64,000 nucleotides of DNA from Silvania hatchlandensis (GCF_025564065.1 NZ_JAMGZK010000036.1:1-64000), one strand, 5' to 3'; counted from the stretch's first letter, positions 41,083-50,327 are shown. Notes: a model not told the origin generated them from the letters alone. Program-made: numbers and translations.

Positions 41083-42219
41083 ATGGTTTTGCATTCCACA
41101 CGCTGGCTGGCGCTCAGCTACTTTACCTATTTTTTCAGCTACGGTATTTTTCTGCCTTTCTGGAGCGTCTGGCTTGCGGGAATCGGCCTCACCCCAGAGA
41201 TGATTGGCATTTTGCTGGGCTCCGGCCTGGTGGCGCGTTTTCTCGGTAGCCTGCTGATTGCCCCGCGCGTCAGCGACCCTGCGTTACTGATCAAAGCCGT
41301 GCGCGTGCTGGCGCTGTTAACGCTGGTGTTTGCGGCGGGCTTCTGGGTCAGCCAGCAGTTTGCCTGGCTGGTGGTGGTGATGGTCGGGTTTAACCTCTTT
41401 TTCTCGCCGCTGGTCCCGCTGACCGATGCGCTGGCTAACACCTGGCAAAAGCAGATCACCATGGACTATGGCCGGGTGCGGCTGTGGGGCTCGATTGCCT
41501 TTGTGATTGGCTCGGCGCTGGTGGGCAAGCTGGTGAGCCTGTACGACTATCAGGCTATTCTGGCGCTGCTGAGCGTGGGGCTGGTGTCGATGCTGCTGGG
41601 GATGCTGCTGCGGCCAACGGTGATGCCGCAAGGCGAGAGTCGTCAGCAGGAGAGCGCAGGCTGGCCAGCCTGGCGCGCGCTGGTGTCGCAGAGCTGGCGT
41701 TTTCTCGCCTGCGTCTGCCTGCTGCAGGGGGCACATGCTGCCTACTATGGCTTTAGCGCCATCTACTGGCAGGGCGTGGGTTATTCAGCATCGGCGGTGG
41801 GCTATCTGTGGTCGCTCGGCGTGGTGGCGGAAGTGATTATTTTTGCCCTCAGCAACCGCTTGTTCCGCCGCTTTAGCGCCCGGGATCTGCTCCTGCTGTC
41901 TGCCGTCTGCGGCGTGCTGCGTTGGGGGATCATGGGCTGGACGCATGAATTGCCGTGGCTGATTGTCGCGCAAATCCTGCACTGCGGCACCTTTACGGTG
42001 TGCCATCTGGCGGCGATGCGCTATATCTCCGCGCGGGAAGGCAGCGACGTGATCCGCCTGCAGGCGGTCTACTCGGCGGTAGCGATGGGCGGCAGCATTG
42101 CGATCATGACCGTTTTTGCGGGCTTCCTGTACCAGCATCTCGGTCATGGTGTCTTCTGGGTGATGGCGTTGGTGGCGCTGCCCGCGATGCTGTTGCGTCC
42201 GCGGGTCGCGGCGCGCTAA
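41083..42219 (+). CDS. hcaT: 3-phenylpropionic acid transporter (MFS)
   Basis: HcaT is a 12-segment major facilitator proposed to import 3-phenylpropionate. It has 378 residues from the ATG after GGGAGGGATTC; the open frame extends 18 codons upstream without a family-like sequence. Conserved blocks include STRWLALSYFTYFFSYGIF, PLVPLTDALANTWQ and LLQGAHAAYYGFSAIYWQ. The dioxygenase genes hcaEFCBD and regulator hcaR that use its substrate in E. coli are not next to it, so its substrate here is uncertain. It overlaps csiE by four bases at their 3' ends. Confidence 0.9.
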   Translation: MVLHSTRWLALSYFTYFFSYGIFLPFWSVWLAGIGLTPEMIGILLGSGLVARFLGSLLIAPRVSDPALLIKAVRVLALLTLVFAAGFWVSQQFAWLVVVMVGFNLFFSPLVPLTDALANTWQKQITMDYGRVRLWGSIAFVIGSALVGKLVSLYDYQAILALLSVGLVSMLLGMLLRPTVMPQGESRQQESAGWPAWRALVSQSWRFLACVCLLQGAHAAYYGFSAIYWQGVGYSASAVGYLWSLGVVAEVIIFALSNRLFRRFSARDLLLLSAVCGVLRWGIMGWTHELPWLIVAQILHCGTFTVCHLAAMRYISAREGSDVIRLQAVYSAVAMGGSIAIMTVFAGFLYQHLGHGVFWVMALVALPAMLLRPRVAAR

Positions 42220-43493
42220 GACTCCAGCATCACGCGAATATGTTCCTGCTGCTGCGCATTCAGGGTCTCAACGGCATGAATGAGCGGCGGCGAGAACAGC
42301 GGCAGGGCAGTGGCGTAGGGAGTGATCACCAGCGCGGCCTCGCGCGGTGCGCCCTCCTTCTGGAAGGTCTGCAACGTCACATAGCGAATGTTCAGCGGCA
42401 GCAGGGTCAACTCCCGCAGCTGCTGTTCGATCAGATCTTCACAGGCTTTATCCCCCCCGGTCAGTAACACCACCTGCTTTTCATGCAGATCGTTCTCCTG
42501 CATCAGCCACGCGCCAAAGATAACGGCCACCAGGCTCGACTCCTCTTCGGAAAAACGCAGGCCAAATTCCGCCTCCAGCTCAAACATCACCTCTCGGGTG
42601 GTGCGCATCAGCCGCGGGTAAAGGCGGTTGATCTCCTCCGGCAGGCTGTTGTCGATGCCAATGCCAAACAGGGAGCGATCCAGCGCCTGGGCCAGATGAA
42701 TATACAGCTGGTCGGTCAGCCCTTGCTCGTCGCTGAAATGCATCCCGGTTTGTCCGCGAAAGCGGACGATCATCCGGGTGATGGCGCGGCGCAGGCGTTC
42801 ATCCTGCTGATGGGCGTCGCGTACGGGGTCGGGCGTGCGCAGCATCATAAACAGCAGGGTGAGAAACGGTTGTTCATCAACGTGGGGGAGGGGGACCACG
42901 CGGCGCTGCCAGTGGCGCACGATCTCCTGCGCCATCAGATATTCACCGCGCGATTCGGTCCAGCTGCGCTGCACCGGCGAAAACTGCGGGGTCTGGCCCA
43001 GATGGTGCTGGAGCAGGCAGTACTGCAAATAGAGCTGCAAAAACTGCACGTCGCGGCACTCAAACTGACGCTGCAGACGACGGGCGCAGAAATTGATTAG
43101 CGCCCGTAGGTTGGTATCGTCATATAAGGTTCGCGCAATGCCGAGTTGCTTTAGCGTGGTCTTCAGAGATGGGGTAAACTGCTGCGCGACAAAGTGGGGG
43201 CACAGGCGTAAAGCCCGGCGCAGCCAGTGCAACAGGCATAAGCGTTGGTCGAGGTGGGTGCCTTCAATCCGGTAGCTGCCATCAGGGTGCGCCGCAATGT
43301 CGAGCCGGTGATAGCGCTGGATCTCGATGCGCGTCTCGGCGATGTCCTGCCGGGTCAGGGGACCATCGACCCCATTGATGTCACCGATGCGTTGCACGGT
43401 GGCGCTGAAGCCCGGAATATAGAGCATCAACAGAACCTGGCAGCGACGCTGCGAACTGGAAAGTGCAGATGGCATTTCGAGAGTCATCATCAT
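42216..43493 (-). CDS. csiE: stationary phase inducible protein CsiE
   Basis: CsiE is a 425-residue PRD-domain protein that E. coli makes in stationary phase under sigma-S and cAMP-CRP. It resembles an antiterminator/activator with PTS regulation domains, but its target is unknown. An N-terminal winged-helix-like part (LSSSQRRCQVLLMLYIPG) is followed by two PRD-like regions with conserved histidines (for example IHLAQALDRSLFGIGIDNSL) and a C-terminal EIIB-like segment (VVLLTGGDKACEDLIEQQL). It is monocistronic and convergent with hcaT. Confidence 0.93.
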   Translation of the reverse strand: MMMTLEMPSALSSSQRRCQVLLMLYIPGFSATVQRIGDINGVDGPLTRQDIAETRIEIQRYHRLDIAAHPDGSYRIEGTHLDQRLCLLHWLRRALRLCPHFVAQQFTPSLKTTLKQLGIARTLYDDTNLRALINFCARRLQRQFECRDVQFLQLYLQYCLLQHHLGQTPQFSPVQRSWTESRGEYLMAQEIVRHWQRRVVPLPHVDEQPFLTLLFMMLRTPDPVRDAHQQDERLRRAITRMIVRFRGQTGMHFSDEQGLTDQLYIHLAQALDRSLFGIGIDNSLPEEINRLYPRLMRTTREVMFELEAEFGLRFSEEESSLVAVIFGAWLMQENDLHEKQVVLLTGGDKACEDLIEQQLRELTLLPLNIRYVTLQTFQKEGAPREAALVITPYATALPLFSPPLIHAVETLNAQQQEHIRVMLES

Positions 43494-43617
43494 CTGTCGG
43501 GTTCCAGTGAGTGTGTCTGATAAGAATAGCTAAAGGATGCCCGCCAGAAAGCGCATCGAAGGGTCTTTCCTTCAGGAATGCTGGCGAACATCACAGAATT
43601 TTTGACGTGAGGAACAG

Positions 43618-44256
43618 ATGCAAATAGTTAAACACAGCGCGACGGCGCTTTTTTTGGCGGTTTTATCTTTTGCCGTCGCCGCGCATCCTCACAGTTTTAT
43701 CACCCTGAAAACGCAAATCATGGTCAAAGATAACCAGCTGACCGGCCTGAAGATGCGCTGGACGATGGATGAGCTGACCTCCGCCGATTTGCTCTATGAC
43801 GCCGGAGAGGCGAAGCCGGGGGATGAGATCTGGAAAAAGCTGGCGGCGGAGGTGATGGCCAACGTGCTTGGTCAGCACTATTTTACCGAGTTTTGGCACA
43901 ACGGGCAGAAGGTGAAATTCCTTAACCGGCCCACCCAGTACGGGATGACCCGCCACGAGCACCAGGCGGTATTGACCTTTGTGTTGCCGCTGGCAGCACC
44001 CCAGCCGCTGGCCGGGCAGAAATACACCTTTTCCACGTTCGATCCCTCGTACTACGTCGACATGAGCTACGCCGAAGATGACGATGCCTCGCTGCCTGCC
44101 GGGCTGAACGCCACCTGCTCAATTAAGATAGATACCCCGGAGCCCAGCGATGAGACGCTGAACTTTGCCAGCGCGCTGGATAAAGACGATGCCCCGCCGG
44201 AAGACATGGATCTCGGCAAGCAGTTTGCCCAGACGGTGACGCTGCAATGTCTGTAA
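43618..44256 (+). CDS. DUF1007 family periplasmic protein
   Basis: This 212-residue exported protein belongs to DUF1007. The signal peptide is MQIVKHSATALFLAVLSFAVAA; after cleavage the mature chain would begin HPHSFI, a histidine-rich N-terminus suited to metal binding. Conserved blocks include LKMRWTMDELTSADLLYD and FSTFDPSYYVDMSY. Members are often found next to NicO-type nickel/cobalt exporters, as here, where the next gene begins ten bases before this one ends. It is probably a periplasmic metal-handling partner of that transporter. I see no Zur- or NikR-type operator upstream. E. coli K-12 lacks the pair at this locus as far as I know. Confidence 0.85.
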   Translation: MQIVKHSATALFLAVLSFAVAAHPHSFITLKTQIMVKDNQLTGLKMRWTMDELTSADLLYDAGEAKPGDEIWKKLAAEVMANVLGQHYFTEFWHNGQKVKFLNRPTQYGMTRHEHQAVLTFVLPLAAPQPLAGQKYTFSTFDPSYYVDMSYAEDDDASLPAGLNATCSIKIDTPEPSDETLNFASALDKDDAPPEDMDLGKQFAQTVTLQCL

Positions 44257-45212
44257 ATCGCCCCCGCCGCTGGCTGCATCTGTGGCCGCTGGCGCTGTTT
44301 TTAGTGGTCGCGGCGTTGGGCGCCGTCTGGCTCTGGCAGGCGTGGCCGCAGGTGATGCGCCAGAGCATTCTCTGGCAGCGGGACGTGAACCAGCAGATGA
44401 GCGGACTACTGAAAGCGGTGGCCGCCAATCCCACTGCTGCGGGCGGTTCACTACTGATGTTCAGCTTCCTGTACGGCGTGCTGCATGCTCTGGGGCCGGG
44501 GCATGGCAAAATCGTGATCGCCACCTGGCTTGCTACACATCCATCTAAGCTGAAGTCGAGTATTGGCCTGACGCTGGCCTCTTCATTATTGCAGGGCTGC
44601 GTGGCGGTTGGGCTGGTGGTGGTGGTACTCACCCTGCTGCAGCTCCCGGCGCGGGAACTGCACATGAGCAGCTTCTGGCTGGAGAAGGGCAGCTATGCGC
44701 TGGTGGGCGTGTTGGGGCTGATCCTCAGCGTAAGGGCGCTGAAAAAACTGCGCGCGCTGCTGCGCAAACCCACATTCAAATCTTTTACCCCACAACATGT
44801 TCATGATGAACATTGTGGCTGTGGTCATCAGCATCTGCCTACGCCGGCGCAGCTTGAGCGCGGGGACGACTGGCGCGCGCGGCTGATGATTATTCTGTCG
44901 ATGGGGATGCGGCCCTGCTCCGGGGCGATCATGGTATTGCTGTTCAGTAAGGTTATCGGGGTGTTTAGCTGGGGCGTGGCTGCGGCACTGGCGATGGCGT
45001 CTGGTACGGCGCTTACCATTTCGTCGCTGGCGCTGCTGGTACACAGTTTTCGGCAACTGGCGGTCAGACTCAGCGGCAATAAAACGCCGGTACTGTGGCG
45101 ACAGGTTGGCTGGACAACGCTTGCACTGGCTGGGGGGATCGTCTTGCTGGTGGCGGCAATCACCCTGTGGATGAGTGCGGTGCCGGTGGGAAGAGGGTTG
45201 AGACCGTTTTAA
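44247..45212 (+). CDS. NicO family nickel/cobalt (divalent metal) exporter
   Basis: This 321-residue inner-membrane protein of the NicO/RcnA superfamily probably exports divalent metal ions. It has about six membrane segments, beginning with HLWPLALFLVVAALGAVWLW. The NicO signature is LHALGPGHGKIVIATWL. A cytoplasmic loop rich in His and Cys (HVHDEHCGCGHQH, about residues 190-203) is a likely metal sensor or donor site. A second motif is LSMGMRPCSGAIMVLLF. It overlaps the DUF1007 gene by ten bases, so they form an operon. Substrate (Ni, Co or Zn) cannot be told from sequence alone. Confidence 0.85.
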   Translation: MSVNRPRRWLHLWPLALFLVVAALGAVWLWQAWPQVMRQSILWQRDVNQQMSGLLKAVAANPTAAGGSLLMFSFLYGVLHALGPGHGKIVIATWLATHPSKLKSSIGLTLASSLLQGCVAVGLVVVVLTLLQLPARELHMSSFWLEKGSYALVGVLGLILSVRALKKLRALLRKPTFKSFTPQHVHDEHCGCGHQHLPTPAQLERGDDWRARLMIILSMGMRPCSGAIMVLLFSKVIGVFSWGVAAALAMASGTALTISSLALLVHSFRQLAVRLSGNKTPVLWRQVGWTTLALAGGIVLLVAAITLWMSAVPVGRGLRPF

Positions 45213-45232
45213 CAGGAGCGGTCTGATGCCTT

Positions 45233-45263
45233 TACCCTAACCCTCTCCCACAGGGAGAGGGAA
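45233..45263 (+). repeat. short interspersed CCCTCTCCC/GGGAGAGGG repeat, copy 1
   Basis: ACCCTAACCCTCTCCC, ACA, GGGAGAGGG forms a palindrome with a TTAGGGT-type flank. It lies between the 3' ends of the NicO gene and suhB. The same element appears in the opposite orientation at 54095-54133. Confidence 0.75.
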
Positions 45264-45286
45264 CCGCGCGGTGCGGTTATCGGGAA

Positions 45287-46093
45287 TTAACGCTTCAGCG
45301 CTTCACTCAGTTCGTCACGCATGCTGGCCAGCATGGATTTCACCACACGTGGGTTACCGGCAACAATGTTGCCGCTCAGCAGGTAGTTGTGGCCGCCGGT
45401 GAAATCACACACCAGTGCGCCAGCTTCTCGGGCAATCAGTTCGCCAGCAGCGAAGTCCCACGGTTTCAGACCAATTTCAAAGTAACCATCCACGCGGCCA
45501 GCGGCAACGTAGGCCAGATCCAGCGCAGCAGAACCGGTGCGACGGAAGTCCGCGCATTCGGTGAACAGTTTGCCCAGGATTTTCATGTAAGCAGGAGCGT
45601 GCTGTTTGGCTTTGAACGGGAAACCGGTCGCCAGAATGGTGCCGTCGAGGTCACGAGCGTTGGTGCCGCGCAGACGGTAGCCATTCAGCTGTGCGCCCTG
45701 ACCGCGGGAAGCCGTGAAGAGTTCGTTACGCATTGGATCGTAAACCACCGCCACTTCAGTACGGCCTTTGATGCGTACGGCGATAGAAACAGAGAAGTGT
45801 GGCAGACGTTTGACGAAGTTGGTGGTGCCATCCAGTGGATCAATAATCCATTGAACATCCTGATCAACGCCGACATGCTCACCGCTTTCTTCGGTGATGA
45901 TGGTGTGCTGCGGGTAAGATTTGCGAATGGTTTCGATAATAATCGCTTCTGCGGCTTTATCGACGTTAGTCACAAAGTCATTGCTGCCTTTCTGGCTGGT
46001 TTCTACAGAATCGGGTGTTTCGTAGTGTTTGGCAATTACATTACCCGCCTTGCGCGCTGCGCGCACGGCGATGGTCAACATAGGATGTTGCAT
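45287..46093 (-). CDS. suhB: inositol-1-monophosphatase / Nus factor SuhB
   Basis: SuhB is a magnesium-dependent inositol monophosphatase-fold protein that also joins the rRNA antitermination complex. It has 268 residues. Metal-binding motifs are EESGEHVG, WIIDPLDGTTNF and the C-terminal KPWDFAAGELIAREAGA. The first residues MQHPMLTIAV carry one residue more than E. coli SuhB. It is divergent from trmJ across 124 bases. Confidence 0.97.
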   Translation of the reverse strand: MQHPMLTIAVRAARKAGNVIAKHYETPDSVETSQKGSNDFVTNVDKAAEAIIIETIRKSYPQHTIITEESGEHVGVDQDVQWIIDPLDGTTNFVKRLPHFSVSIAVRIKGRTEVAVVYDPMRNELFTASRGQGAQLNGYRLRGTNARDLDGTILATGFPFKAKQHAPAYMKILGKLFTECADFRRTGSAALDLAYVAAGRVDGYFEIGLKPWDFAAGELIAREAGALVCDFTGGHNYLLSGNIVAGNPRVVKSMLASMRDELSEALKR

Positions 46094-46217
46094 CGGTTAC
46101 TCTCACTGGATGTTAAAGAACAGGGAAACGAAAACGGCGCAGAGTATAGCAGTGGGATCGGATTCTGTCTTCCGTTTATGGTAGCATGGCCGAATATTCT
46201 TCAAACTCAGAAAAATT

Positions 46218-46946
46218 ATGCTGCAAAATATCCGAATCGTGCTGGTCGAAACCTCGCATACTGGCAACATGGGCTCCGTCGCCCGTGCTATGAAAACCAT
46301 GGGCTTAACCAATCTCTGGCTGGTTAACCCGCTGGTCAAACCCGACTCTCAGGCCATCGCCCTTGCGGCGGGCGCCAGCGACGTGATCGGCAACGCGCAG
46401 ATCGTCGATACCCTGGACGAAGCCCTGGCCGGCTGTAGCCTGGTGGTCGGCACCAGCGCGCGCTCGCGTACGCTGCCGTGGCCGATGCTCGATCCGCGTG
46501 AATGCGGGCTGAAAAGCGTCGGCGAAGCCGAACATGCCCCCGTCGCACTGGTGTTTGGTCGCGAACGCGTGGGCCTGACCAATGATGAACTGCAGAAATG
46601 TCATTATCATGTCGCGATTGCCGCCAATCCGGAGTACAGCTCGCTGAACCTGGCGATGGCCGTGCAGGTTATCGCCTACGAAGTGCGTATGGCGTGGCTG
46701 GCAACTCAGGAAAATGCGCCCCACGCCGAGCCGGAAGAGACCCCGTATCCGCTGGTGGACGACCTGGAGCGTTTCTACGGTCATCTGGAGCAGACGCTGC
46801 TCAGCACCGGTTTTATCCGCGCCGGTCATCCAGGGCAGGTGATGAACCGACTGCGTCGCCTGTTCACCCGCGCACGCCCGGAAAGCCAGGAGCTGAACAT
46901 CCTGCGCGGTATTCTGGCGTCGATTGAGCAGAAGAATAAAGAATAA
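46218..46946 (+). CDS. trmJ: tRNA (cytidine/uridine-2'-O-)-methyltransferase TrmJ
   Basis: TrmJ methylates the 2'-hydroxyl of nucleotide 32 in the anticodon loop of several tRNAs. It has 242 residues. The SPOUT core begins [25 protein letters not shown], with cofactor motifs [17 protein letters not shown] and [18 protein letters not shown]-terminal helical extension ([20 protein letters not shown]) is typical of TrmJ. It sits between suhB and the isc operon as in E. coli, with about 200 bases before iscR. Confidence 0.97.
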   Translation: MLQNIRIVLVETSHTGNMGSVARAMKTMGLTNLWLVNPLVKPDSQAIALAAGASDVIGNAQIVDTLDEALAGCSLVVGTSARSRTLPWPMLDPRECGLKSVGEAEHAPVALVFGRERVGLTNDELQKCHYHVAIAANPEYSSLNLAMAVQVIAYEVRMAWLATQENAPHAEPEETPYPLVDDLERFYGHLEQTLLSTGFIRAGHPGQVMNRLRRLFTRARPESQELNILRGILASIEQKNKE

Positions 46947-47013
46947 TTGCGCAAAACGTAGACCGGGATCGCTGCGCGTTACCCGGTAATAACATTAGCG
47001 CACGGAAGGTTAA

Positions 47014-47063
47014 ATACCTGACTAAAACAGTCAAGTAAATAGTTGACCATTTTAGTCGGGAAT
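47014..47063 (+). promoter_or_regulatory. two tandem type 1 IscR sites upstream of iscR
   Basis: The first site (47014-47038) reads ATACCTGACTA at its left and AGTCAAGTAA at its right. The second (47039-47063) reads ATAGTTGACCA and TAGTCGGGAAT. Both fit the type 1 pattern for [2Fe-2S]-IscR and are directly adjacent. They allow feedback repression of the isc operon when iron-sulfur clusters are sufficient. Confidence 0.88.
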
Positions 47064-47145
47064 GTCAGACTTGGCCCTGCTATGCAATACCCCCCACTTT
47101 ACAATAAAAACCCCGGGCAGGGGCGAGTTTGAGGTTAAGTAAGAC

Positions 47146-47637
47146 ATGAGACTGACATCTAAAGGGCGTTATGCCGTGACCGCGATGCTGGACGTTGCGC
47201 TCAACTCCGAATCGGGCCCGGTTCCGTTGGCTGATATTTCTGAACGTCAGGGAATTTCCCTCTCTTATCTGGAACAGCTGTTCTCCCGACTGCGTAAAAA
47301 TGGCCTGGTTTCCAGCGTCCGTGGTCCAGGCGGTGGTTATCTGTTAGGTAAAGATGCGGGCAGTATTGCCGTTGGCGAAGTGATTAGCGCAGTTGACGAA
47401 TCCGTTGACGCGACCCGTTGCCAGGGTAAAGGTGGCTGTCAGGGCGGCGATAAATGCCTCACCCACGCGTTGTGGCGCGACCTGAGCGACCGTCTGACCG
47501 GCTTCCTGAACAACATCACCATTGGTGAACTGGTTAACAACCAGGAAGTGCTGGACGTCTCTGGCCGTCAGCATTCTCACGAGTCCCATCGTAACACCCG
47601 CCCGCAGGACGCTATCGACGTTAAACTGCGCGCGTAA
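47146..47637 (+). CDS. iscR: iron-sulfur cluster regulator IscR
   Basis: IscR is an Rrf2-family regulator that carries a [2Fe-2S] cluster and represses the isc operon when loaded. It has 163 residues. The winged helix ([20 protein letters not shown]) is at the N-terminus. The cluster-binding cysteines lie in [15 protein letters not shown], with the spacing known for C92, C98 and C104. The C-terminus is basic and disordered. It leads the operon and is separated from iscS by a 119-base structured spacer. Confidence 0.98.
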   Translation: MRLTSKGRYAVTAMLDVALNSESGPVPLADISERQGISLSYLEQLFSRLRKNGLVSSVRGPGGGYLLGKDAGSIAVGEVISAVDESVDATRCQGKGGCQGGDKCLTHALWRDLSDRLTGFLNNITIGELVNNQEVLDVSGRQHSHESHRNTRPQDAIDVKLRA

Positions 47638-47660
47638 TAAAACGATAAGAATTTTAGAAT

Positions 47661-47717
47661 CAGGCAGGGGCGTGCATTCGCCCCGATGATCGGGTTGTAC
47701 ATCCGACCCGCCGCCTG
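47661..47717 (+). promoter_or_regulatory. structured iscR-iscS spacer RNA
   Basis: CAGGC (47661-47665) pairs with GCCTG (47713-47717) and encloses two hairpins, GGGGCG/CGCCCC (47667-47684) and CGGGT/ACCCG (47691-47710), giving a three-way junction. In E. coli the small RNA RyhB causes decay of iscSUA mRNA while a structure in this spacer protects the iscR part. This fold is a good candidate for that role. Confidence 0.65.
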
Positions 47718-47756
47718 GTTCCTTGCATTGAAGCGATGTACGGAGTCTATAGAGCA

Positions 47757-48971
47757 ATGAAATTACCGATCTATCTCGATTACTCCGCAACCACGCCGGT
47801 GGACCCGCGTGTTGCCGAGAAAATGATGCAGTGTCTGACCCTGGACGGAAACTTTGGTAACCCGGCTTCCCGTTCTCACCGTTTTGGCTGGCATGCTGAA
47901 GAGGCGGTAGATATCGCCCGTAATCAGATTGCTGAGCTGGTTGGCGCTGACCCGCGTGAAATTGTTTTCACCTCCGGTGCGACCGAATCCGATAACCTGG
48001 CGATCAAAGGTGCGGCCAATTTCTATCAGAAAAAAGGCAAGCACATCATCACCAGCAAAACCGAACACAAAGCCGTGCTGGACACCTGTCGTCAGCTCGA
48101 GCGTGAAGGTTTTGAAATCACCTACCTGGCACCTCAGCGTAACGGCATCATCGACCTCAAAGAGCTCGAAGCCGCGATGCGTGACGACACCATTCTGGTG
48201 TCCATCATGCACGTGAACAACGAAATCGGCGTAGTGCAGGATATCGCGACCATCGGCGAACTGTGCCGTGCGCGTGGCATTATTTACCACGTTGATGCGA
48301 CCCAGAGCGTGGGCAAACTGCCTATCGACCTGAGCCAGCTGAAAGTTGACCTGATGTCCTTCTCCGGCCACAAAATCTATGGCCCGAAAGGTATTGGTGC
48401 GCTGTACGTGCGTCGTAAGCCACGTATCCGTATCGAATCCCAGATGCACGGTGGCGGTCACGAGCGCGGTATGCGTTCCGGTACTCTGCCTGTTCACCAG
48501 ATCGTCGGTATGGGTGAAGCCTACCGTATCGCCAAAGAAGAGATGGAAAGCGAGATGGCGCGTCTGCGCACCCTGCGCAACCGTCTGTGGGAAGGCGTGA
48601 AAGATATGGAAGAGGTCTACCTGAACGGCGACCTCGAGCAGGGCGCACCTAACATCCTCAACGTCAGCTTCAACTATGTTGAAGGCGAGTCGCTGATCAT
48701 GGCGCTGAAAGACCTGGCCGTCTCGTCCGGTTCTGCGTGTACTTCCGCAAGCCTCGAGCCGTCCTACGTTCTGCGTGCCCTGGGCATGACTGACGAACTG
48801 GCACACAGCTCTATCCGTTTCTCTTTAGGTCGTTTTACTACCGATGAAGAGATTGACTACACCATCAATCTGGTTCGCAACTCCATTGGCCGTCTGCGTG
48901 ACCTTTCTCCTCTGTGGGAAATGTTCAAAGAAGGCGTGGATCTGAACAGCATTGAATGGTCACATCACTAA
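47757..48971 (+). CDS. iscS: cysteine desulfurase IscS
   Basis: IscS takes sulfur from cysteine as a persulfide and supplies iron-sulfur cluster assembly, tRNA thiolation and cofactor synthesis. From [18 protein letters not shown] it has 404 residues, the E. coli length; a start seven codons upstream is discarded. The pyridoxal phosphate lysine is in [14 protein letters not shown] (K206 by alignment) and the persulfide cysteine in [14 protein letters not shown] (C328). The C-terminus NSIEWSHH is the part that contacts IscU in known structures. It is co-transcribed with iscU. Confidence 0.98.
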   Translation: MKLPIYLDYSATTPVDPRVAEKMMQCLTLDGNFGNPASRSHRFGWHAEEAVDIARNQIAELVGADPREIVFTSGATESDNLAIKGAANFYQKKGKHIITSKTEHKAVLDTCRQLEREGFEITYLAPQRNGIIDLKELEAAMRDDTILVSIMHVNNEIGVVQDIATIGELCRARGIIYHVDATQSVGKLPIDLSQLKVDLMSFSGHKIYGPKGIGALYVRRKPRIRIESQMHGGGHERGMRSGTLPVHQIVGMGEAYRIAKEEMESEMARLRTLRNRLWEGVKDMEEVYLNGDLEQGAPNILNVSFNYVEGESLIMALKDLAVSSGSACTSASLEPSYVLRALGMTDELAHSSIRFSLGRFTTDEEIDYTINLVRNSIGRLRDLSPLWEMFKEGVDLNSIEWSHH

Positions 48972-48994
48972 TCGGTTTGTAAGGAGAATTCAAC

Positions 48995-49381
48995 ATGGCA
49001 TACAGCGAAAAAGTCATCGATCATTACGAAAATCCACGTAACGTGGGTTCTTTTGACAACAGCGACGTAAGCGTAGGCAGCGGCATGGTTGGCGCACCGG
49101 CGTGTGGCGACGTGATGAAGTTGCAGATTAAAGTCAACAATGAAGGTATCATTGAAGACGCCCGCTTCAAGACCTACGGTTGCGGTTCCGCAATCGCTTC
49201 CAGCTCCCTGGTCACCGAATGGGTGAAGGGCAAATCCCTGGACGAAGCGCAGGCCATCAAAAATACCGATATTGCTGATGAGCTCGAATTGCCGCCGGTT
49301 AAAATTCACTGCTCTATCCTGGCGGAAGATGCGATCAAAGCCGCAATTGCGGATTACAAAAGCAAACGTGACGCAAAATAA
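48995..49381 (+). CDS. iscU: iron-sulfur cluster scaffold IscU
   Basis: IscU is the scaffold on which [2Fe-2S] and [4Fe-4S] clusters are built with IscS. It has 128 residues. The three cluster cysteines are C37, C63 and C106, with D39 next to the first. The HscA recognition motif LPPVK (residues 99-103) is intact. AAGGAG precedes the ATG. iscA begins 16 bases downstream. Confidence 0.98.
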   Translation: MAYSEKVIDHYENPRNVGSFDNSDVSVGSGMVGAPACGDVMKLQIKVNNEGIIEDARFKTYGCGSAIASSSLVTEWVKGKSLDEAQAIKNTDIADELELPPVKIHCSILAEDAIKAAIADYKSKRDAK

Positions 49382-49396
49382 TTAGTTGAGGTTGTT

Positions 49397-49720
49397 ATGT
49401 CGATTACCCTTAGCGACAGCGCTGCCGCGCGAGTAAATGCCTTTATGGCAAACCGTGGCAAAGGATTTGGCCTGCGTCTTGGTGTGCGTACTTCCGGCTG
49501 TTCTGGTATGGCCTACGTACTGGAATTTGTTGACGAACCTGCGGCGGAAGATACCGTATTCGAAGACAAAGGCGTGAAGGTCGTGATCGATGGCAAGAGC
49601 CTGCAGTTCCTGAACGGCACCGAGCTGGACTTCGTAAAAGAAGGCCTCAACGAAGGGTTTAAATTTACGAACCCGAACGTAAAAGACGAGTGCGGTTGCG
49701 GCGAAAGCTTCCAGGTTTAA
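49397..49720 (+). CDS. iscA: iron-sulfur cluster assembly protein IscA
   Basis: IscA is an A-type carrier that receives and passes on clusters, especially [4Fe-4S] under aerobic conditions. It has 107 residues. The cysteines are in [11 protein letters not shown] and the C-terminal pair in DECGCGESF. It is followed by a stable hairpin that separates iscRSUA from the chaperone genes. Confidence 0.97.
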   Translation: MSITLSDSAAARVNAFMANRGKGFGLRLGVRTSGCSGMAYVLEFVDEPAAEDTVFEDKGVKVVIDGKSLQFLNGTELDFVKEGLNEGFKFTNPNVKDECGCGESFQV

Positions 49721-49736
49721 TTGCGTATCACCTGTT

Positions 49737-49768
49737 AACCCCACCGCAGCCCGCCTGCGTGTGGGGTT
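49737..49768 (+). terminator. hairpin between iscA and hscB
   Basis: AACCCCAC-CGCAG pairs with CTGCG-T-GTGGGGTT around a five-base loop, a 13-pair stem with one bulged base, followed by TGCTTTAAT. The weak T-tract suggests a partial terminator or a stabilising 3' end for iscRSUA mRNA inside the larger operon. Confidence 0.6.
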
Positions 49769-49797
49769 TGCTTTAATCAGCTAACCCTGAGATTGTT

Positions 49798-50313
49798 ATG
49801 GATTACTTCACCCTCTTTGGGTTACCCGCCGGGTATGAAATTGATATTCAGGCGCTGGCGACCCGTTTCCAGGATCTGCAACGTCAGTATCACCCGGATA
49901 AATTCGCCAGCGGTACGCAGGCGGATCAGCTGGCTGCGGTACAGCAGTCTGCGACCATCAATCAGGCGTGGCAAACCCTGCGCAATCCGCTGAGCCGGGC
50001 AGAATATCTGCTGTCGCGCCACGGTTTCGATCTCTCAAGCGAGCAGCACACCGTCCGCGATACCGCGTTCCTGATGGAACAGCTGGAACTGCGTGAAGAG
50101 CTGGATGAGATTGAACAGGCGAAGGACGACGTGCGTCTGGAAGGTTTTATCCAGCGTGTAAAAGGGATGTTCGATTCCCGCCATCAGCAGATGGTGACCC
50201 AATTGAATAACGAGACGTGGGACGTCGCTGCGGACACTGTGCGCAAGCTGCGTTTTCTCGATAAACTGCGAAGCAGTGCTGAACAACTCGAAGAAAAGCT
50301 GCTCGATTTTTAA
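49798..50313 (+). CDS. hscB: J-domain co-chaperone HscB
   Basis: HscB is the J-protein that brings IscU to HscA and stimulates its ATPase. It has 171 residues. The J domain (residues 1-75) carries HPD in [10 protein letters not shown]. The C-terminal three-helix domain ([18 protein letters not shown]) binds IscU. It begins the hscB-hscA-fdx-iscX half of the operon. Confidence 0.97.
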   Translation: MDYFTLFGLPAGYEIDIQALATRFQDLQRQYHPDKFASGTQADQLAAVQQSATINQAWQTLRNPLSRAEYLLSRHGFDLSSEQHTVRDTAFLMEQLELREELDEIEQAKDDVRLEGFIQRVKGMFDSRHQQMVTQLNNETWDVAADTVRKLRFLDKLRSSAEQLEEKLLDF

Positions 50314-50327
50314 TTTCGGAAGCAATT

